A stretch of DNA of 64,000 nucleotides from positions 36,417 through 100,416 of the forward strand of contig JAJRBZ010000046.1 in the NCBI GenBank assembly GCA_028679185.1, in the 5' to 3' direction. Shown in pieces: positions 35,239 through 44,464 of this stretch. Position numbers and translations under genes: made by a program. The stretch comes from Methanoregula sp. (GTDB lineage: Archaea > Halobacteriota > Methanomicrobia > Methanomicrobiales > Methanospirillaceae). How positions within the stretch are numbered: the first letter of the stretch is position 1; every line of letters starts with the position of its first letter. Under the pieces are notes generated by a model. The model saw nothing but the letters and a program-made list of their open reading frames with translations, had not been told where the DNA came from and did not search any database.

Positions 35239-36270
35239 ATGATCAAGGTTGCCATCAATGGATACGGCACAATTGGTAAGCGCGTTGCCGATGCGGTTGC
35301 CGCCCAGAAGGACATGAAGGTAGTCGGTGTATCAAAGACCCGCCCGAATGCCGAAGCATTTGTAGCGAAACAACGAGGCTACCCCCTCTACATCGCAGAT
35401 TTATCAAAAAAAGCCGCTTTTGAAAAAGCCGGGCTTACAGTTGCAGGTTCAGTCGAAGACATGTGTAAATCCGCAGATGTGATTGTAGATGCAACACCTG
35501 GTAATGTTGGGGCAACGAATAAACCGCTTTATGAGAAGCTCGGGAAAAAAGCACTCTGGCAGGGTGGCGAAGAGCATGAGATAGCCGGGTTCTCGTTCAA
35601 CTCGTCATGCAACTACAAGAACGCGATTGGAAGGCAGTTTGTGCGGGTTGTTTCATGCAACACTACGGGTCTGTGCCGGATCATTCATGAAATAGATAAG
35701 GAGTACGGGGTTGCGCATGTGCTTGCTATAATGGTACGGCGTGGATCGGATCCCGGAGAGATCAAAAAAGGGCCGATTGATGCTGTTGTTCTTGATCCCG
35801 TGACTGTCCCCAGCCATCACGGTCCTGATGTTCTGACAGTACTTCCCCACATTTCAATCACCACAATGGCAATGATTGTGCCAACCACCATGATGCACAT
35901 GCATGCAATCCAGATTACTACAAAAAAACCTGTCAGCCGTGAAAGGGTTATTGATCTCATCAAACAGCACCCACGACTCGGACTTATTAAAAAGACTCTG
36001 GGAATCAAAAGTACGGCCGAACTCAAGGAGTTTGCCATGGATCTTGGCAGGCAGCGTTCTGACCTATGGGAGAACTGCATATTCGAAGATTCGGTTTATG
36101 CCAACAAAAACGAGCTCTGCTTTTTCCAGGCAATCCACCAGGAAGCGGATGTAGTTGTCGAAAATATTGATGCAATCCGCGCTATGATGGGGACTGAAAA
36201 AGACGAGGCAAAATCAATCGCTGCTACCAACGCTGCTCTTGGTTTTAAAACTATCCAGAATAACCATTAA
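35239..36270 (+). CDS. gap: Type II glyceraldehyde-3-phosphate dehydrogenase
   Basis: A 343-residue archaeal-type GAPDH. It starts with the nucleotide-binding motif VAINGYGTIGKRVADAV and has the catalytic cysteine in VVSCNTTGLCR (about residue 140) and HHGPDVLTVLPH nearby. It acts in glycolysis/gluconeogenesis, in methanogens mostly gluconeogenic. The upstream 238 bp is AT-rich with TATA-like sequences (for example TTGTATACT at about 35214) but no firm promoter. tyrS follows after 25 bp. Confidence 0.95.
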   Translation: MIKVAINGYGTIGKRVADAVAAQKDMKVVGVSKTRPNAEAFVAKQRGYPLYIADLSKKAAFEKAGLTVAGSVEDMCKSADVIVDATPGNVGATNKPLYEKLGKKALWQGGEEHEIAGFSFNSSCNYKNAIGRQFVRVVSCNTTGLCRIIHEIDKEYGVAHVLAIMVRRGSDPGEIKKGPIDAVVLDPVTVPSHHGPDVLTVLPHISITTMAMIVPTTMMHMHAIQITTKKPVSRERVIDLIKQHPRLGLIKKTLGIKSTAELKEFAMDLGRQRSDLWENCIFEDSVYANKNELCFFQAIHQEADVVVENIDAIRAMMGTEKDEAKSIAATNAALGFKTIQNNH

Positions 36271-36295
36271 CACCCATCATAACCCATTATTTTTA

Positions 36296-37237
36296 ATGGA
36301 TGCGTACGATCGGGCAACCCGAAATACTGTGGAAGTTGTAACGCAAGACGATTTGCGCGCACTTCTCGCACAAACCCAAAAAAAGGTCTATGCAGGGTAT
36401 GAACCCAGTGGGGAGATACACCTTGGCCATCTCGTCACGATAAATAAACTTATGGATCTCCAGGAAGCCGGCTTTGAAGTCATCGTTCTGCTTGCTGATC
36501 TTCACGCATTCCTCAACCGTAAAGGAACGATGGAAAAAGTCAGCGAACTCGCAGATTACAACAGGCAATGTTTTGAAGGACTCGGCCTGAAGAATGTGAA
36601 ATATGTGCTGGGATCCGATCTTCAGCTTAACCGGGATTATGAACTGCTTATGCTCCAGCTCTCCCAGCAGATTACTTTAAATCGTGCAACACGGAGTATG
36701 GACGAAGTTGGGAGGCAGATGGACCATCCTACGGTTTCTCAGATGGTTTACCCGATCATGCAGATGGCTGACATCGCTATGCTCGGCGTGGATGCTGCTG
36801 TGGGCGGGATCGATCAGCGGAAGATCCATATGCTTGCCCGTGAGCACCTGGTAAATTTCGGCTATAAAACTCCGGTTTGTATCCACACGCCAATTCTTAA
36901 CGGTCTGGATGGAAAAAAAATGTCGTCTTCCCAGGGCAATTATATATCTGTTGCTGATTCAGAAGATGAAATTTTGAAAAAATGCCAGAAAGCTTTTTGT
37001 CCCCCTGAAATTCCGGAGAACCCGGTTCTTCAGATATTTCAGCTTCACATATTTCCGCGTCTTCCGGAGATTACCATAAAAAGGCCGGAAAAATTCGGTG
37101 GCAACAGGACTTTTCTGAGTTATGAGGACCTTGAATCGTCATATGGCAAGGGTGAGGTGCACCCTCTTGATCTCAAGAAATCCTGCGGTGAGTCCCTTAT
37201 TGAGATACTTGCCCCGGTACGGGAATATATTCGGTAA
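36296..37237 (+). CDS. tyrS: Tyrosyl-tRNA synthetase
   Basis: A 313-residue archaeal-type TyrRS. The class I signatures are present: YEPSGEIHLGHLV for HIGH and GKKMSSSQGNYI for KMSKS. It charges tRNA-Tyr with tyrosine. The frame is open further upstream to 36239, inside gap, but ATG at 36296 gives the normal N-terminus MDAYDRA and lies just after gap. The archaeal length (no C-terminal S4-like domain) is as expected. The 3' end is followed after 34 bp by rio1. Confidence 0.94.
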   Translation: MDAYDRATRNTVEVVTQDDLRALLAQTQKKVYAGYEPSGEIHLGHLVTINKLMDLQEAGFEVIVLLADLHAFLNRKGTMEKVSELADYNRQCFEGLGLKNVKYVLGSDLQLNRDYELLMLQLSQQITLNRATRSMDEVGRQMDHPTVSQMVYPIMQMADIAMLGVDAAVGGIDQRKIHMLAREHLVNFGYKTPVCIHTPILNGLDGKKMSSSQGNYISVADSEDEILKKCQKAFCPPEIPENPVLQIFQLHIFPRLPEITIKRPEKFGGNRTFLSYEDLESSYGKGEVHPLDLKKSCGESLIEILAPVREYIR

Positions 37238-37271
37238 TTTGCATATAACCCCAAAATCGTCGGTGGACTTT

Positions 37272-38048
37272 GTGAGTATAGAGAAAAAAATAGATCAATT
37301 TGACAAGAGACTTGAAGAAATGGGGATCCGTATTAAAGATGCTGACCATTTTAAAGTTTCTGAGGATGTTTTTGACGACGTCACACTTCTTGCACTCTAT
37401 AAACTGGTCCACAAAAAATGGTTATCAGTAATTGGCGGATCGATAAGCACCGGCAAAGAAGCGAATGTTTTTTATGGCGAACGTGATGGAGCCGGCATTG
37501 CGATCAAGATCTACCGGATCCGCACGGCAAACTTTACAACAATGAGCTCCTATATCATTGGCGACCGTAGATTTTCGCATGTGAAAAAATCCAGAAAAGA
37601 TCTTGTTTTTGCCTGGACAAAAAAGGAGTTCTCCAATCTCTCACGAGCCTTGAATGCGGGTATTCCCGTTCCTGAGCCCCTCGTATGGGACCGGAATATC
37701 CTGATAATGTCATATCTGGGACAAAATGCGATACCCTACCCGCAGCTCAAAAATGCTGATTTCGATGACCCTGCGGGGATATATGCAACTATCTTACACT
37801 ATATCGACATTCTTTATAAAAAGGCCGAACTCGTGCATGGAGACCTGAGTGAGTTCAATATTTTATATGGAGACCGGCCATATCTCATAGATATGGGTCA
37901 GTCAGTTATGTGTGATCACCCCCGTGCTTATCAGTTTCTGATGCGGGATATCCGCAATATCAACAGGTTTTTCAAAAACCGCTGCGATGTGCGTAAAGAT
38001 GTGGAAATTTTCAATTCAGTGACCGGGCTTAATACCGCTGAACCTTGA
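37272..38048 (+). CDS. rio1: RIO1-type serine/threonine protein kinase
   Basis: A 258-residue atypical protein kinase of the RIO1 type, involved in late small-subunit ribosome maturation. Motifs: ISTGKEANVFYGE (ATP loop), VHGDLSEFNILY (catalytic loop) and YLIDMGQSV (metal-binding aspartate). The frame is open upstream to 37122 across the end of tyrS, but GTG at 37272 is preceded by GGTGG at about seven bases and leaves a standard N-terminal helix (SIEKKIDQFDKRLEEM). Followed by the KH-domain gene, a common archaeal pairing. Confidence 0.92.
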   Translation: MSIEKKIDQFDKRLEEMGIRIKDADHFKVSEDVFDDVTLLALYKLVHKKWLSVIGGSISTGKEANVFYGERDGAGIAIKIYRIRTANFTTMSSYIIGDRRFSHVKKSRKDLVFAWTKKEFSNLSRALNAGIPVPEPLVWDRNILIMSYLGQNAIPYPQLKNADFDDPAGIYATILHYIDILYKKAELVHGDLSEFNILYGDRPYLIDMGQSVMCDHPRAYQFLMRDIRNINRFFKNRCDVRKDVEIFNSVTGLNTAEP

Positions 38049-38126
38049 TATCCGTGGAACACGTATTGGAATAAGAAGAACAGAGCTGTCAAGCGTAATA
38101 TATCCTTGATCGAGGTGGATGGAAAC

Positions 38127-38672
38127 ATGATGCAAGAAGTAAAAATTGCCAGTAGCAGGGTGGCCGTGCTGATTGGAAAAAAAGGTGCAACCAAAAAAGA
38201 ACTTGAAGTAAAGACCCATACTACCATTACTGTCGATAGTAAAGAAGGACTCGTAAAGGTTGAGAGTTCTGAAGAACACACGATATCACTCCTTCGTGCC
38301 GTCGAGATTATCAACGCAATAAACAGGGGATTTTCACCAGAACGTGCTTTTGAAATGATTGAGGATGAAGATCTTCTCTTCGATGTTATTGATCTCTCCA
38401 GTATGGCAGAAGGTCCACGCCAGCTCGATCGACTCAGGGGAAGGATAATTGGAAAAGATGGTAGCGCACGCGAACAGATTGAAGATATGACGGATGTTGA
38501 AATTTCAGTCTTTGGAAAGACTATTGCACTGATAGGATATCCTGAGCAGCTCAAAACTGCACGCGCTGCAATAGATATGCTGATAGAGGGAGTGCCCCAT
38601 GAGAATGTCTTTGCATTCCTCGACAGGAAAAAGAAAGAGGCAAAGCAGAATATGATTAGTTATTATTATTGA
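38127..38672 (+). CDS. Dim2/Pno1-type KH-domain RNA-binding protein
   Basis: A 181-residue protein with two KH domains, the archaeal Dim2 (Pno1/Krr1-like) ribosome assembly factor. The first GxxG loop is in VAVLIGKKGATKKELE (about residues 12-27), the second in RGRIIGKDGSAREQIE (about 102-117). Dim2 helps prepare the 3' end of 16S rRNA and works with RIO1, its neighbour here. The frame is open to a TTG at 38106, but ATG at 38127 has GAGGTG about ten bases upstream, so I choose it. Confidence 0.9.
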   Translation: MMQEVKIASSRVAVLIGKKGATKKELEVKTHTTITVDSKEGLVKVESSEEHTISLLRAVEIINAINRGFSPERAFEMIEDEDLLFDVIDLSSMAEGPRQLDRLRGRIIGKDGSAREQIEDMTDVEISVFGKTIALIGYPEQLKTARAAIDMLIEGVPHENVFAFLDRKKKEAKQNMISYYY

Positions 38673-38829
38673 GGTGTAATGCCTCCAATCCAACTATCCA
38701 ACAGGAGATTTTGCGGAACACCCATTTGAAAATAAATCGTTTTAACAGATAAAACAGACAAGTTTTAAAAAATATGCGATTTTCATCGGATTTGAGTGGG
38801 ATTGAACGGCGATATCAAAGGGGTTAATC

Positions 38830-40995
38830 ATGCTTATTGAGAATCTCGCAATCCCCGATGGTCTCAAGCAGAAATATATCCAGGCTGGTATTTCAGAGCT
38901 CTACCCCCCCCAGGCCGAATGTATAGAAAAAGGTATACTTTCGGGAAAAAATATGCTCGTTTCCATTCCTACAGCAAGCGGAAAGACGCTGATTGCTGAA
39001 ATGGCGATGCACCATACCATCGCAAACGGAGGAAAATGCCTGTATATTGTCCCCCTTAAAGCACTGGCGAGTGAGAAATTTGAGGAGTTTGGCAATAAAG
39101 GGGTAAGGATTGGTATTGCGACTGGTGATTTTGACCGTCGCGATGATAAGCTTGGAAGAAATGATATCATTGTCGCAACCAGTGAAAAGGTGGATTCGCT
39201 CCTGCGCAACAACGCGTCGTGGATTGCAGATATCACTCTTCTCGTAGTCGATGAGGTCCACCTGATAGACTCTCAGGACCGGGGTCCGACTCTTGAGATG
39301 GTAATTGCCAAAATGCGTTTCCGGAATCCTTCGATGCAGGTTATCGCACTGTCTGCAACTATCGGAAATCCTGACAAGCTCGCCAGCTGGCTTAACGCAG
39401 AGCTTGTTATGAGTGAATGGCGCCCGGTTGACCTGCGGCAGGGGGTCTTTTTCAAAAACAGCATCCATTTCCGCAGCGGCACCCGCCCGGTTAAAGTGGT
39501 GTCGAAGAATTATGATGACCTCAATCTCTGTCTGGATACCCTGGCAGAAGGCGGGCAGTGCCTTGTATTTGTGTCGTCGCGCCGTAATGCTGAGGCATTC
39601 GCCAAACGCGCTGCCGGGGCAATAAAAAGTGAAGACCCTGCACTCGCAGCATATGCCACTCGGATCCTGAAAAATTCAGAGACTGAAATGGGAAAATCGC
39701 TGGCTGTTTGCGTAGCAAAGGGAGCCGCATTTCACCATGCCGGATTGGGCAGGCCCGAGCGTGCTGTTGTGGAAGAAGGGTTCCGGAAAGGTCTGATTAA
39801 ATGCATATCTTCTACACCAACCCTTGCTGCCGGACTGAACCTTCCCGCACGGCGCGTTATCATCCGTGATTATCATCGATTTGCTGCAGGTGAGGGGATG
39901 CAACCAATACCAGCAAGCGAATATCACCAGATGGCAGGAAGGGCAGGTCGTCCTCACCTCGATCCCTATGGTGAAGCTGTTCTGATCGCAAAGGATGAAC
40001 AGCTGGTAGAAGACCTTTTTGAATGGTACATCGATGCCCCTCCGGAAGAAGTCCACTCTAAAATTGCAACGCCCACCGCGCTTTACACCCATATATTATC
40101 TCTGGTAGCTTCGGGATTTGCACAAAGCCGGCGAGAGCTCGCCGCATTTATGGACCGGACATTCTATATCCACGAACATCCGCACGGACGTTCCATGCAG
40201 CGGGCAGTTGATGCAGCACTCAAATTTCTTGTATCCTCAGATATGGTGATTGAGATCGGAGAACATATTGGTTCAACTGAATTTGGCACACTTGTTTCAA
40301 AACTATATATCGACCCAAGAAGTGCTGAAATGATAGTCAGTGCCCTGCGTCAGAATGAAATATACTCCGATCTGGGTCTCATTCAGGTAATTTGCAGTAC
40401 TCCGGATATGCCCCGGCTCTATGTGCGGAATACCGATATTGCAGCACTATCTCGTATGACAGAAGATCATACAGAAAATCTCTGGATCTCAGTGCCTCAG
40501 GATGAGGAGGCGGAAGAAGATTATTACCGGGCATTGAAAACAGCTATGCTCCTTTCTGACTGGACGGATGAACTGTCTGACGCAAAAATCTGCGAGCGGT
40601 ATGTTGTTGGGCCAGGGGATATTTACGGAATGGTGGAAAGTGTAACGTGGCTTCTTCATGCAAGTACCGAGCTTGCACGAATGTTTGCTTCCGCATTTTA
40701 TCCAAGAGTGAGGGAATATGAGATTTGTATGAAAAACGGTACCCGCAGGGAACTCCTGCCACTTATCAAATTGCGTGGGATTGGGAGAGTTCGTGCCAGA
40801 AGACTATTCAACAACCGGATAACAACTCCGGATGAAATCCTGGCACGGGGTATTGATGAAATAACAACAATTCTGGGAAAGGGAGTGGCCGAGATGATCT
40901 TCAGTCAGCTTCAGCGAAATAGAGGAACTAAACCATTACAGGAAAATGTTTCGCATTCACTGACGGGGCAGTCAACACTTAATCATTTTGGATGA
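38830..40995 (+). CDS. hel308: ATP-dependent DNA helicase Hel308
   Basis: A 721-residue superfamily 2 (Ski2-like) helicase. Motifs in order: Q-motif region [12 protein letters not shown], Walker [18 protein letters not shown] box [12 protein letters not shown] motif [20 protein letters not shown] (motif VI), and a C-terminal helix-hairpin-helix [17 protein letters not shown]. Hel308 unwinds lagging-strand forks in DNA repair and restart. The 3' end overlaps, or nearly touches, the Cgi121 gene. It lies about 3 kb from the replication origin. Confidence 0.95.
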   Translation: MLIENLAIPDGLKQKYIQAGISELYPPQAECIEKGILSGKNMLVSIPTASGKTLIAEMAMHHTIANGGKCLYIVPLKALASEKFEEFGNKGVRIGIATGDFDRRDDKLGRNDIIVATSEKVDSLLRNNASWIADITLLVVDEVHLIDSQDRGPTLEMVIAKMRFRNPSMQVIALSATIGNPDKLASWLNAELVMSEWRPVDLRQGVFFKNSIHFRSGTRPVKVVSKNYDDLNLCLDTLAEGGQCLVFVSSRRNAEAFAKRAAGAIKSEDPALAAYATRILKNSETEMGKSLAVCVAKGAAFHHAGLGRPERAVVEEGFRKGLIKCISSTPTLAAGLNLPARRVIIRDYHRFAAGEGMQPIPASEYHQMAGRAGRPHLDPYGEAVLIAKDEQLVEDLFEWYIDAPPEEVHSKIATPTALYTHILSLVASGFAQSRRELAAFMDRTFYIHEHPHGRSMQRAVDAALKFLVSSDMVIEIGEHIGSTEFGTLVSKLYIDPRSAEMIVSALRQNEIYSDLGLIQVICSTPDMPRLYVRNTDIAALSRMTEDHTENLWISVPQDEEAEEDYYRALKTAMLLSDWTDELSDAKICERYVVGPGDIYGMVESVTWLLHASTELARMFASAFYPRVREYEICMKNGTRRELLPLIKLRGIGRVRARRLFNNRITTPDEILARGIDEITTILGKGVAEMIFSQLQRNRGTKPLQENVSHSLTGQSTLNHFG

Positions 40996-40999
40996 AAAC

Positions 41000-41521
41000 A
41001 TGAAATTTTCAATAGATGGATACGAGATCCGACAGGCAAAAACGACCGTTGATAACCGTGATGATTTCCTTCAGACGATTAAAGGTATTGCACAGCAATA
41101 TTCAACCCATATCATATGTTTTGATGCCGACAGGATGGCAGGACGTGAGCATGCAGAATCAGCAATACAACATGCACTGCGATCATTTTTATCAGCAAAA
41201 CCAATATCCAACTCATTTGAAATGGAAGCGTTACTCTTCGCATCTGGATCCCGTCAATGCAATGCAGCAACCTCGTTTGGTATACATGCGGGTAAAAATA
41301 CCATGTTTGTCTGCATTTGCCCTGTAAAAGAGGGGGTTTGGAAAGAACTCGCTCAACATATGCACTTTATTCCTGAAAAAAAAGATACCTGGACCCCCAA
41401 AAAAGTAAAAAGGTTAATGACATTGTTTGATATCACGCAAAATGAACTGGAACTGGTTGGCATATATCGTTTAAAGGATCTTATACTTGAACGGATCGCT
41501 CTTCTTGAAGTCAGCCGGTAA
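41000..41521 (+). CDS. cgi121: KEOPS complex subunit Cgi121
   Basis: A 173-residue protein with the Cgi121 fold and motifs (HIICFDADRMAGREHAESA; EALLFASGSRQCNAATSFGI). Cgi121 binds tRNA in the KEOPS complex that makes the threonylcarbamoyl-adenosine-37 modification together with Kae1 and Bud32; those genes are not in the window. TTG at 40988 also opens the frame; ATG at 41000 with GGATGA upstream is preferred. Close 5' spacing to hel308 suggests cotranscription. Confidence 0.88.
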   Translation: MKFSIDGYEIRQAKTTVDNRDDFLQTIKGIAQQYSTHIICFDADRMAGREHAESAIQHALRSFLSAKPISNSFEMEALLFASGSRQCNAATSFGIHAGKNTMFVCICPVKEGVWKELAQHMHFIPEKKDTWTPKKVKRLMTLFDITQNELELVGIYRLKDLILERIALLEVSR

Positions 41522-41648
41522 AATTGTCCAGTCTGTGTAAAAATTTTGAACATTAACGTAATAATTTCATTATTTGATGTTTTTGTTATCTTTCATATTG
41601 ATACAGGTTATTGAATGTTAATCCTGTTTTCTCTTTGTCACCGGATCA

Positions 41649-42137
41649 TCATTTATTTGCGTGCGAAAGAATATGCGAAATCTCCGGAACAATAAGCTCT
41701 TTTGTAGCCAGGATTACAGCTGATGTGGAGCCCGGAATGCAAAATATGGCCTTGCCCTGACATATACCTCCCAGTGCACGTGACAGTATGGAGGATGTGC
41801 CGATTTCATTAAAACTTTTCATCCTGAACAGCTCCCCAAAACCATCAATTTTTTTGTCGAGCAGGGGTGTAACTGCTTCAATTGTACAGTCATCGTGGGT
41901 AAGACCAGTACCACCATTAATTATTAAACAGTTGGAATTATTCAATGCATGATAAATCTCGGCACGTATTGCCCCAATCTGGTCGGGTACAATTGCATAA
42001 TGCTGAACTTCAATCCCTGCATTCCTTAAAATATCACATATGGTTTTTCCACTGGTATCATTTTCTTTGGTTCTTGTACTGGATGCGGTGATAACTGCTG
42101 CAAGAACTGGTATTGGTTTGATATGTTTTCGGTTCAT
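41649..42137 (-). CDS. moaB: Molybdenum cofactor biosynthesis protein MoaB/MogA-like
   Basis: A 162-residue protein of the MoaB/MogA fold (adenylyltransferase acting on molybdopterin). Motifs: ITASSTRTKENDTSGKTI, NGGTGLTHDDCTIEAV and GKAIFCIPGSTSAV. Molybdopterin is needed for formylmethanofuran dehydrogenase in methanogens. It is transcribed toward cgi121 and its start codon is 94 bp from the first origin box. Confidence 0.9.
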   Translation of the reverse strand: MNRKHIKPIPVLAAVITASSTRTKENDTSGKTICDILRNAGIEVQHYAIVPDQIGAIRAEIYHALNNSNCLIINGGTGLTHDDCTIEAVTPLLDKKIDGFGELFRMKSFNEIGTSSILSRALGGICQGKAIFCIPGSTSAVILATKELIVPEISHILSHANK

Positions 42138-42231
42138 ACTGATAAAATTAATATTTCTTTCTCATTAATAAAATACGATATTCATTTTTTTAATGATGTA
42201 TAGAGAAAATTCACCTGCTTTTACTGCACAG

Positions 42232-42254
42232 ACCCCTTCATTTCGTGTGGAAAT
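42232..42254 (-). repeat. Origin recognition box A
   Basis: Reads on the minus strand as ATTTCCACACGAAATGAAGG followed by GGT, the same 23 bp as box B in opposite orientation. The GGGGT end is the conserved part bound by the winged helix of Orc1/Cdc6 in other archaea. Confidence 0.85.
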
Positions 42255-42413
42255 ACTGTTCAGGACCTGTTCTTTTACTCTATACACTTAAAATTTTCTT
42301 ATTTGACAAATTGAAAAATATAAAATCAATTCTAAAATATTATATACTTAAAAATTGATATTGAAATAGGTTTATTCTATTGTCATTTTTTATTTTAACT
42401 GATTAAAATTGCA

Positions 42414-42436
42414 ATTTCCACACGAAATGAAGGGGT
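42414..42436 (+). repeat. Origin recognition box B
   Basis: Identical to box A over all 23 bp but on the plus strand, so the two boxes face inward or outward across the AT-rich element, as in origins where paired Orc1 molecules act on both sides. Confidence 0.85.
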
Positions 42437-42578
42437 GTCCCTCTCCAACATGAAAATTTTTAATTATTTTTGATAAAAATACTGTAAATTATCAATAGTA
42501 TATAAAAACAAAAAAATGAGAATACTAAAAATTGGATTTCCGGGCTCTGTTAATACATCGGGCTAAAAATAAAGCGAG

Positions 42579-42600
42579 TTCCATTAGAAATGAAGGGGTT
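42579..42600 (+). repeat. Origin recognition box C at the orc1 promoter
   Basis: TTCCATTAGAAATGAAGGGG followed by TT. It matches boxes A and B at 18 of 21 positions, with changes only in the CAC triplet after TTCCA. Its end overlaps the TATA box of orc1/cdc6. Confidence 0.75.
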
Positions 42601-42608
42601 TATAAATA
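42599..42608 (+). promoter_or_regulatory. TATA box of orc1/cdc6
   Basis: TTTATAAATA, directly continuous with origin box C. Initiation would fall near 42629, leaving a leader of about 37 nt. Binding of Orc1/Cdc6 to box C would compete with TBP/TFB, giving self-repression. Confidence 0.6.
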
Positions 42609-42665
42609 GAACAAACCGATCGTTTTTTAGTCTTAAATCACTTAGAGTCTGTCCTCAGTATCATT

Positions 42666-43958
42666 ATGGTTCCACAAGAAGATCCCTCTACGGGATTATT
42701 TAAAAAATACCTTGCCAATAACAAGATATTCCGTGACCGGGAAGTGCTCAGGCACTCATACCGTCCTCAGATTCTCCCTCATCGTAAACCCCAGATTGAT
42801 AATGTGGCCTCTATCCTCGCGCCATCATTAAGGAATGAAACCCCTTCGAATATTCTGATATATGGTAAGACCGGGACCGGCAAGACTGCATGCGTCCGGT
42901 ACGTTGGAGCAGAACTCGAGAAGGCAAGCAGCAATATGGGTACCACATGCCGTATTGTTCATTTAAACTGCGAAGTTATAGACACTCAATACCGTGTGCT
43001 TGCCCAGATAGCAAAAAATCTTGATGGAATGGACGATGCCTCAAGTGACAAGATACGGACTCATATTCCAATGACCGGCTGGCCAACAGATCAGGTATAC
43101 GCTGAATTAAAAAATCAACTGGAGGCCGGAGGGGGTGTTCTGGTTATTGTGCTTGATGAGATTGATAAGCTTGTGAAAAAGAGTGGAGATGATACGCTTT
43201 ATAATCTTACACGTATCAATTCCGATCTCAAAAATTCCAAGGTCAGCATCATCGGGATTTCAAATGACCTTGGCTTTAAAGATTTCCTGGATCCACGCGT
43301 CCTCTCCTCGCTCTCTGAAGAGGAGATTGTATTCCCTCCTTACAATGCCCCCCAGCTTGTTGATATTCTTGCCCAACGGTCTGATGCGGCATTCATGGAG
43401 GGTGCCATAGCAGAAGATGTTATCCCTCTCTGTTCCGCTCTTGCCGCACAGGAGCACGGTGATGCCCGGCGGGCTCTTGACCTTTTAAGAATTTCCGGGG
43501 AGTTAGCAGATCGTGATGATTCAACCCAGGTACATGCAGAGCATGTCAAACAAGCTCAGGCAAAAATTGAGACAGACAGCATGATCGAATGCATTGCGAC
43601 ACTTCCCACCCAGAGTAAACTTATCCTATTCTCTATGCTCGTACTTGAACAGCTGGGACAAAATATCTTTACAAGTGGGGAAGTATCACGTATCTATCAG
43701 GATATTGCCCCGACGATTGAACTTGACGTTCTCACGCATCGACGTATTACTGACCTGATATCTGAATTAAACATGCTCGGTGTTATTAATACCCGTGTTG
43801 TGAGCCGCGGGCGATATGGCAGAACAAAAGAGATGTGGTTTGACTCAAATACAATGAAGATCCAAGAGGTCGTACTCAAGGATCCTCGTCTGAATGGGTT
43901 AAAGGACCTTGATGTGAAGCAGATGGAAATAAAATGGTTAAAAACATGGTTCAGGTGA
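42666..43958 (+). CDS. orc1: Origin initiator Orc1/Cdc6
   Basis: A 430-residue AAA+ initiator. Walker A is YGKTGTGKTACVRY (about residue 68), Walker B VIVLDEIDKLVKK, sensor 1 IIGISND, and the box VII/sensor 2 region is HGDARRALDLLRISGE. The C-terminal third (about 310-430) is the winged helix that binds origin boxes. It loads the MCM helicase at the origin, which lies directly upstream. The ATG at 42666 has no clear ribosome binding site. The Lrp-type gene follows after six bases. Confidence 0.95.
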   Translation: MVPQEDPSTGLFKKYLANNKIFRDREVLRHSYRPQILPHRKPQIDNVASILAPSLRNETPSNILIYGKTGTGKTACVRYVGAELEKASSNMGTTCRIVHLNCEVIDTQYRVLAQIAKNLDGMDDASSDKIRTHIPMTGWPTDQVYAELKNQLEAGGGVLVIVLDEIDKLVKKSGDDTLYNLTRINSDLKNSKVSIIGISNDLGFKDFLDPRVLSSLSEEEIVFPPYNAPQLVDILAQRSDAAFMEGAIAEDVIPLCSALAAQEHGDARRALDLLRISGELADRDDSTQVHAEHVKQAQAKIETDSMIECIATLPTQSKLILFSMLVLEQLGQNIFTSGEVSRIYQDIAPTIELDVLTHRRITDLISELNMLGVINTRVVSRGRYGRTKEMWFDSNTMKIQEVVLKDPRLNGLKDLDVKQMEIKWLKTWFR

Positions 43959-43964
43959 TAAGGT

Positions 43965-44456
43965 ATGCAGGAAAAGGATCTGGAACTTCTCCATATTCTT
44001 GAAGATAACAGTCGTCTCTCTGCAAAGGAAATTGCATCAATGACCAATCTCAGCCCCAGTGAAGTAGAGGCACGGATCCATTCACTCGAGGCAGCCGGTG
44101 TGATATGTAAATATACCACAATCATTAACTGGGAGATGGCAGGAAACGGTGAGGTATCTTCAATCATCGAGCTTAAAGTAAATCCTGAACGTGATTTTGG
44201 TTATGACCGTATCGCGGAAAGACTTTCCCGGTTCAGACAGGTAAAAACCTTACGTCTTATGACAGGTACCTATGATCTCCAGCTCCTTGTAACAGGAAAG
44301 AATATGCAGGAGGTTTCCCGTTTTGTATCTGAACATGTGGCACCAATGGACCGGATTCGTGAAACGGCAACGCACATTATCATGAAGTCGTACAAAGAGA
44401 ATGGCAATATCCTTTTCGAACAAAAAGAATCAGAACGTCTTCCCTATTCATTTTAG
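43965..44456 (+). CDS. Lrp/AsnC family transcriptional regulator
   Basis: A 163-residue regulator. An N-terminal helix-turn-helix (about 1-55, LSAKEIASMTNLSPSEVEARI) is followed by an Lrp/AsnC ligand-binding domain (RQVKTLRLMTGTYDLQLLVTG). It lies just before an aminotransferase gene, a frequent archaeal pairing, so it probably senses an amino acid and controls its metabolism. It starts six bases after orc1; whether it shares that transcript is not clear. Confidence 0.88.
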   Translation: MQEKDLELLHILEDNSRLSAKEIASMTNLSPSEVEARIHSLEAAGVICKYTTIINWEMAGNGEVSSIIELKVNPERDFGYDRIAERLSRFRQVKTLRLMTGTYDLQLLVTGKNMQEVSRFVSEHVAPMDRIRETATHIIMKSYKENGNILFEQKESERLPYSF

Positions 44457-44464
44457 GTGTTGTC

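Larger units (their letters stand above)
42232..42600. other. Chromosomal replication origin (oriC)
   Basis: The 528-bp region between moaB and orc1/cdc6 holds three copies of an origin recognition box ending in GAAATGAAGGGGT, preceded by TTCCA. Boxes A and B are identical over 23 bp and face each other in inverted orientation. The 159 bp between them are extremely AT-rich (for example from 42300 to 42411) and contain a near-direct repeat TATAyACTTAAAA at 42281 and 42341, fitting a duplex-unwinding element. An orc1/cdc6 gene directly adjacent is the usual archaeal arrangement. Assignment is by motif and position; no replication data are used. Confidence 0.85.

Noticed and set aside
37122..37271. 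N-terminal extension of rio1 into tyrS
   Set aside because: It would overlap tyrS by 116 bp, is unlike Rio1 proteins, and a GTG with a ribosome binding site exists at 37272.
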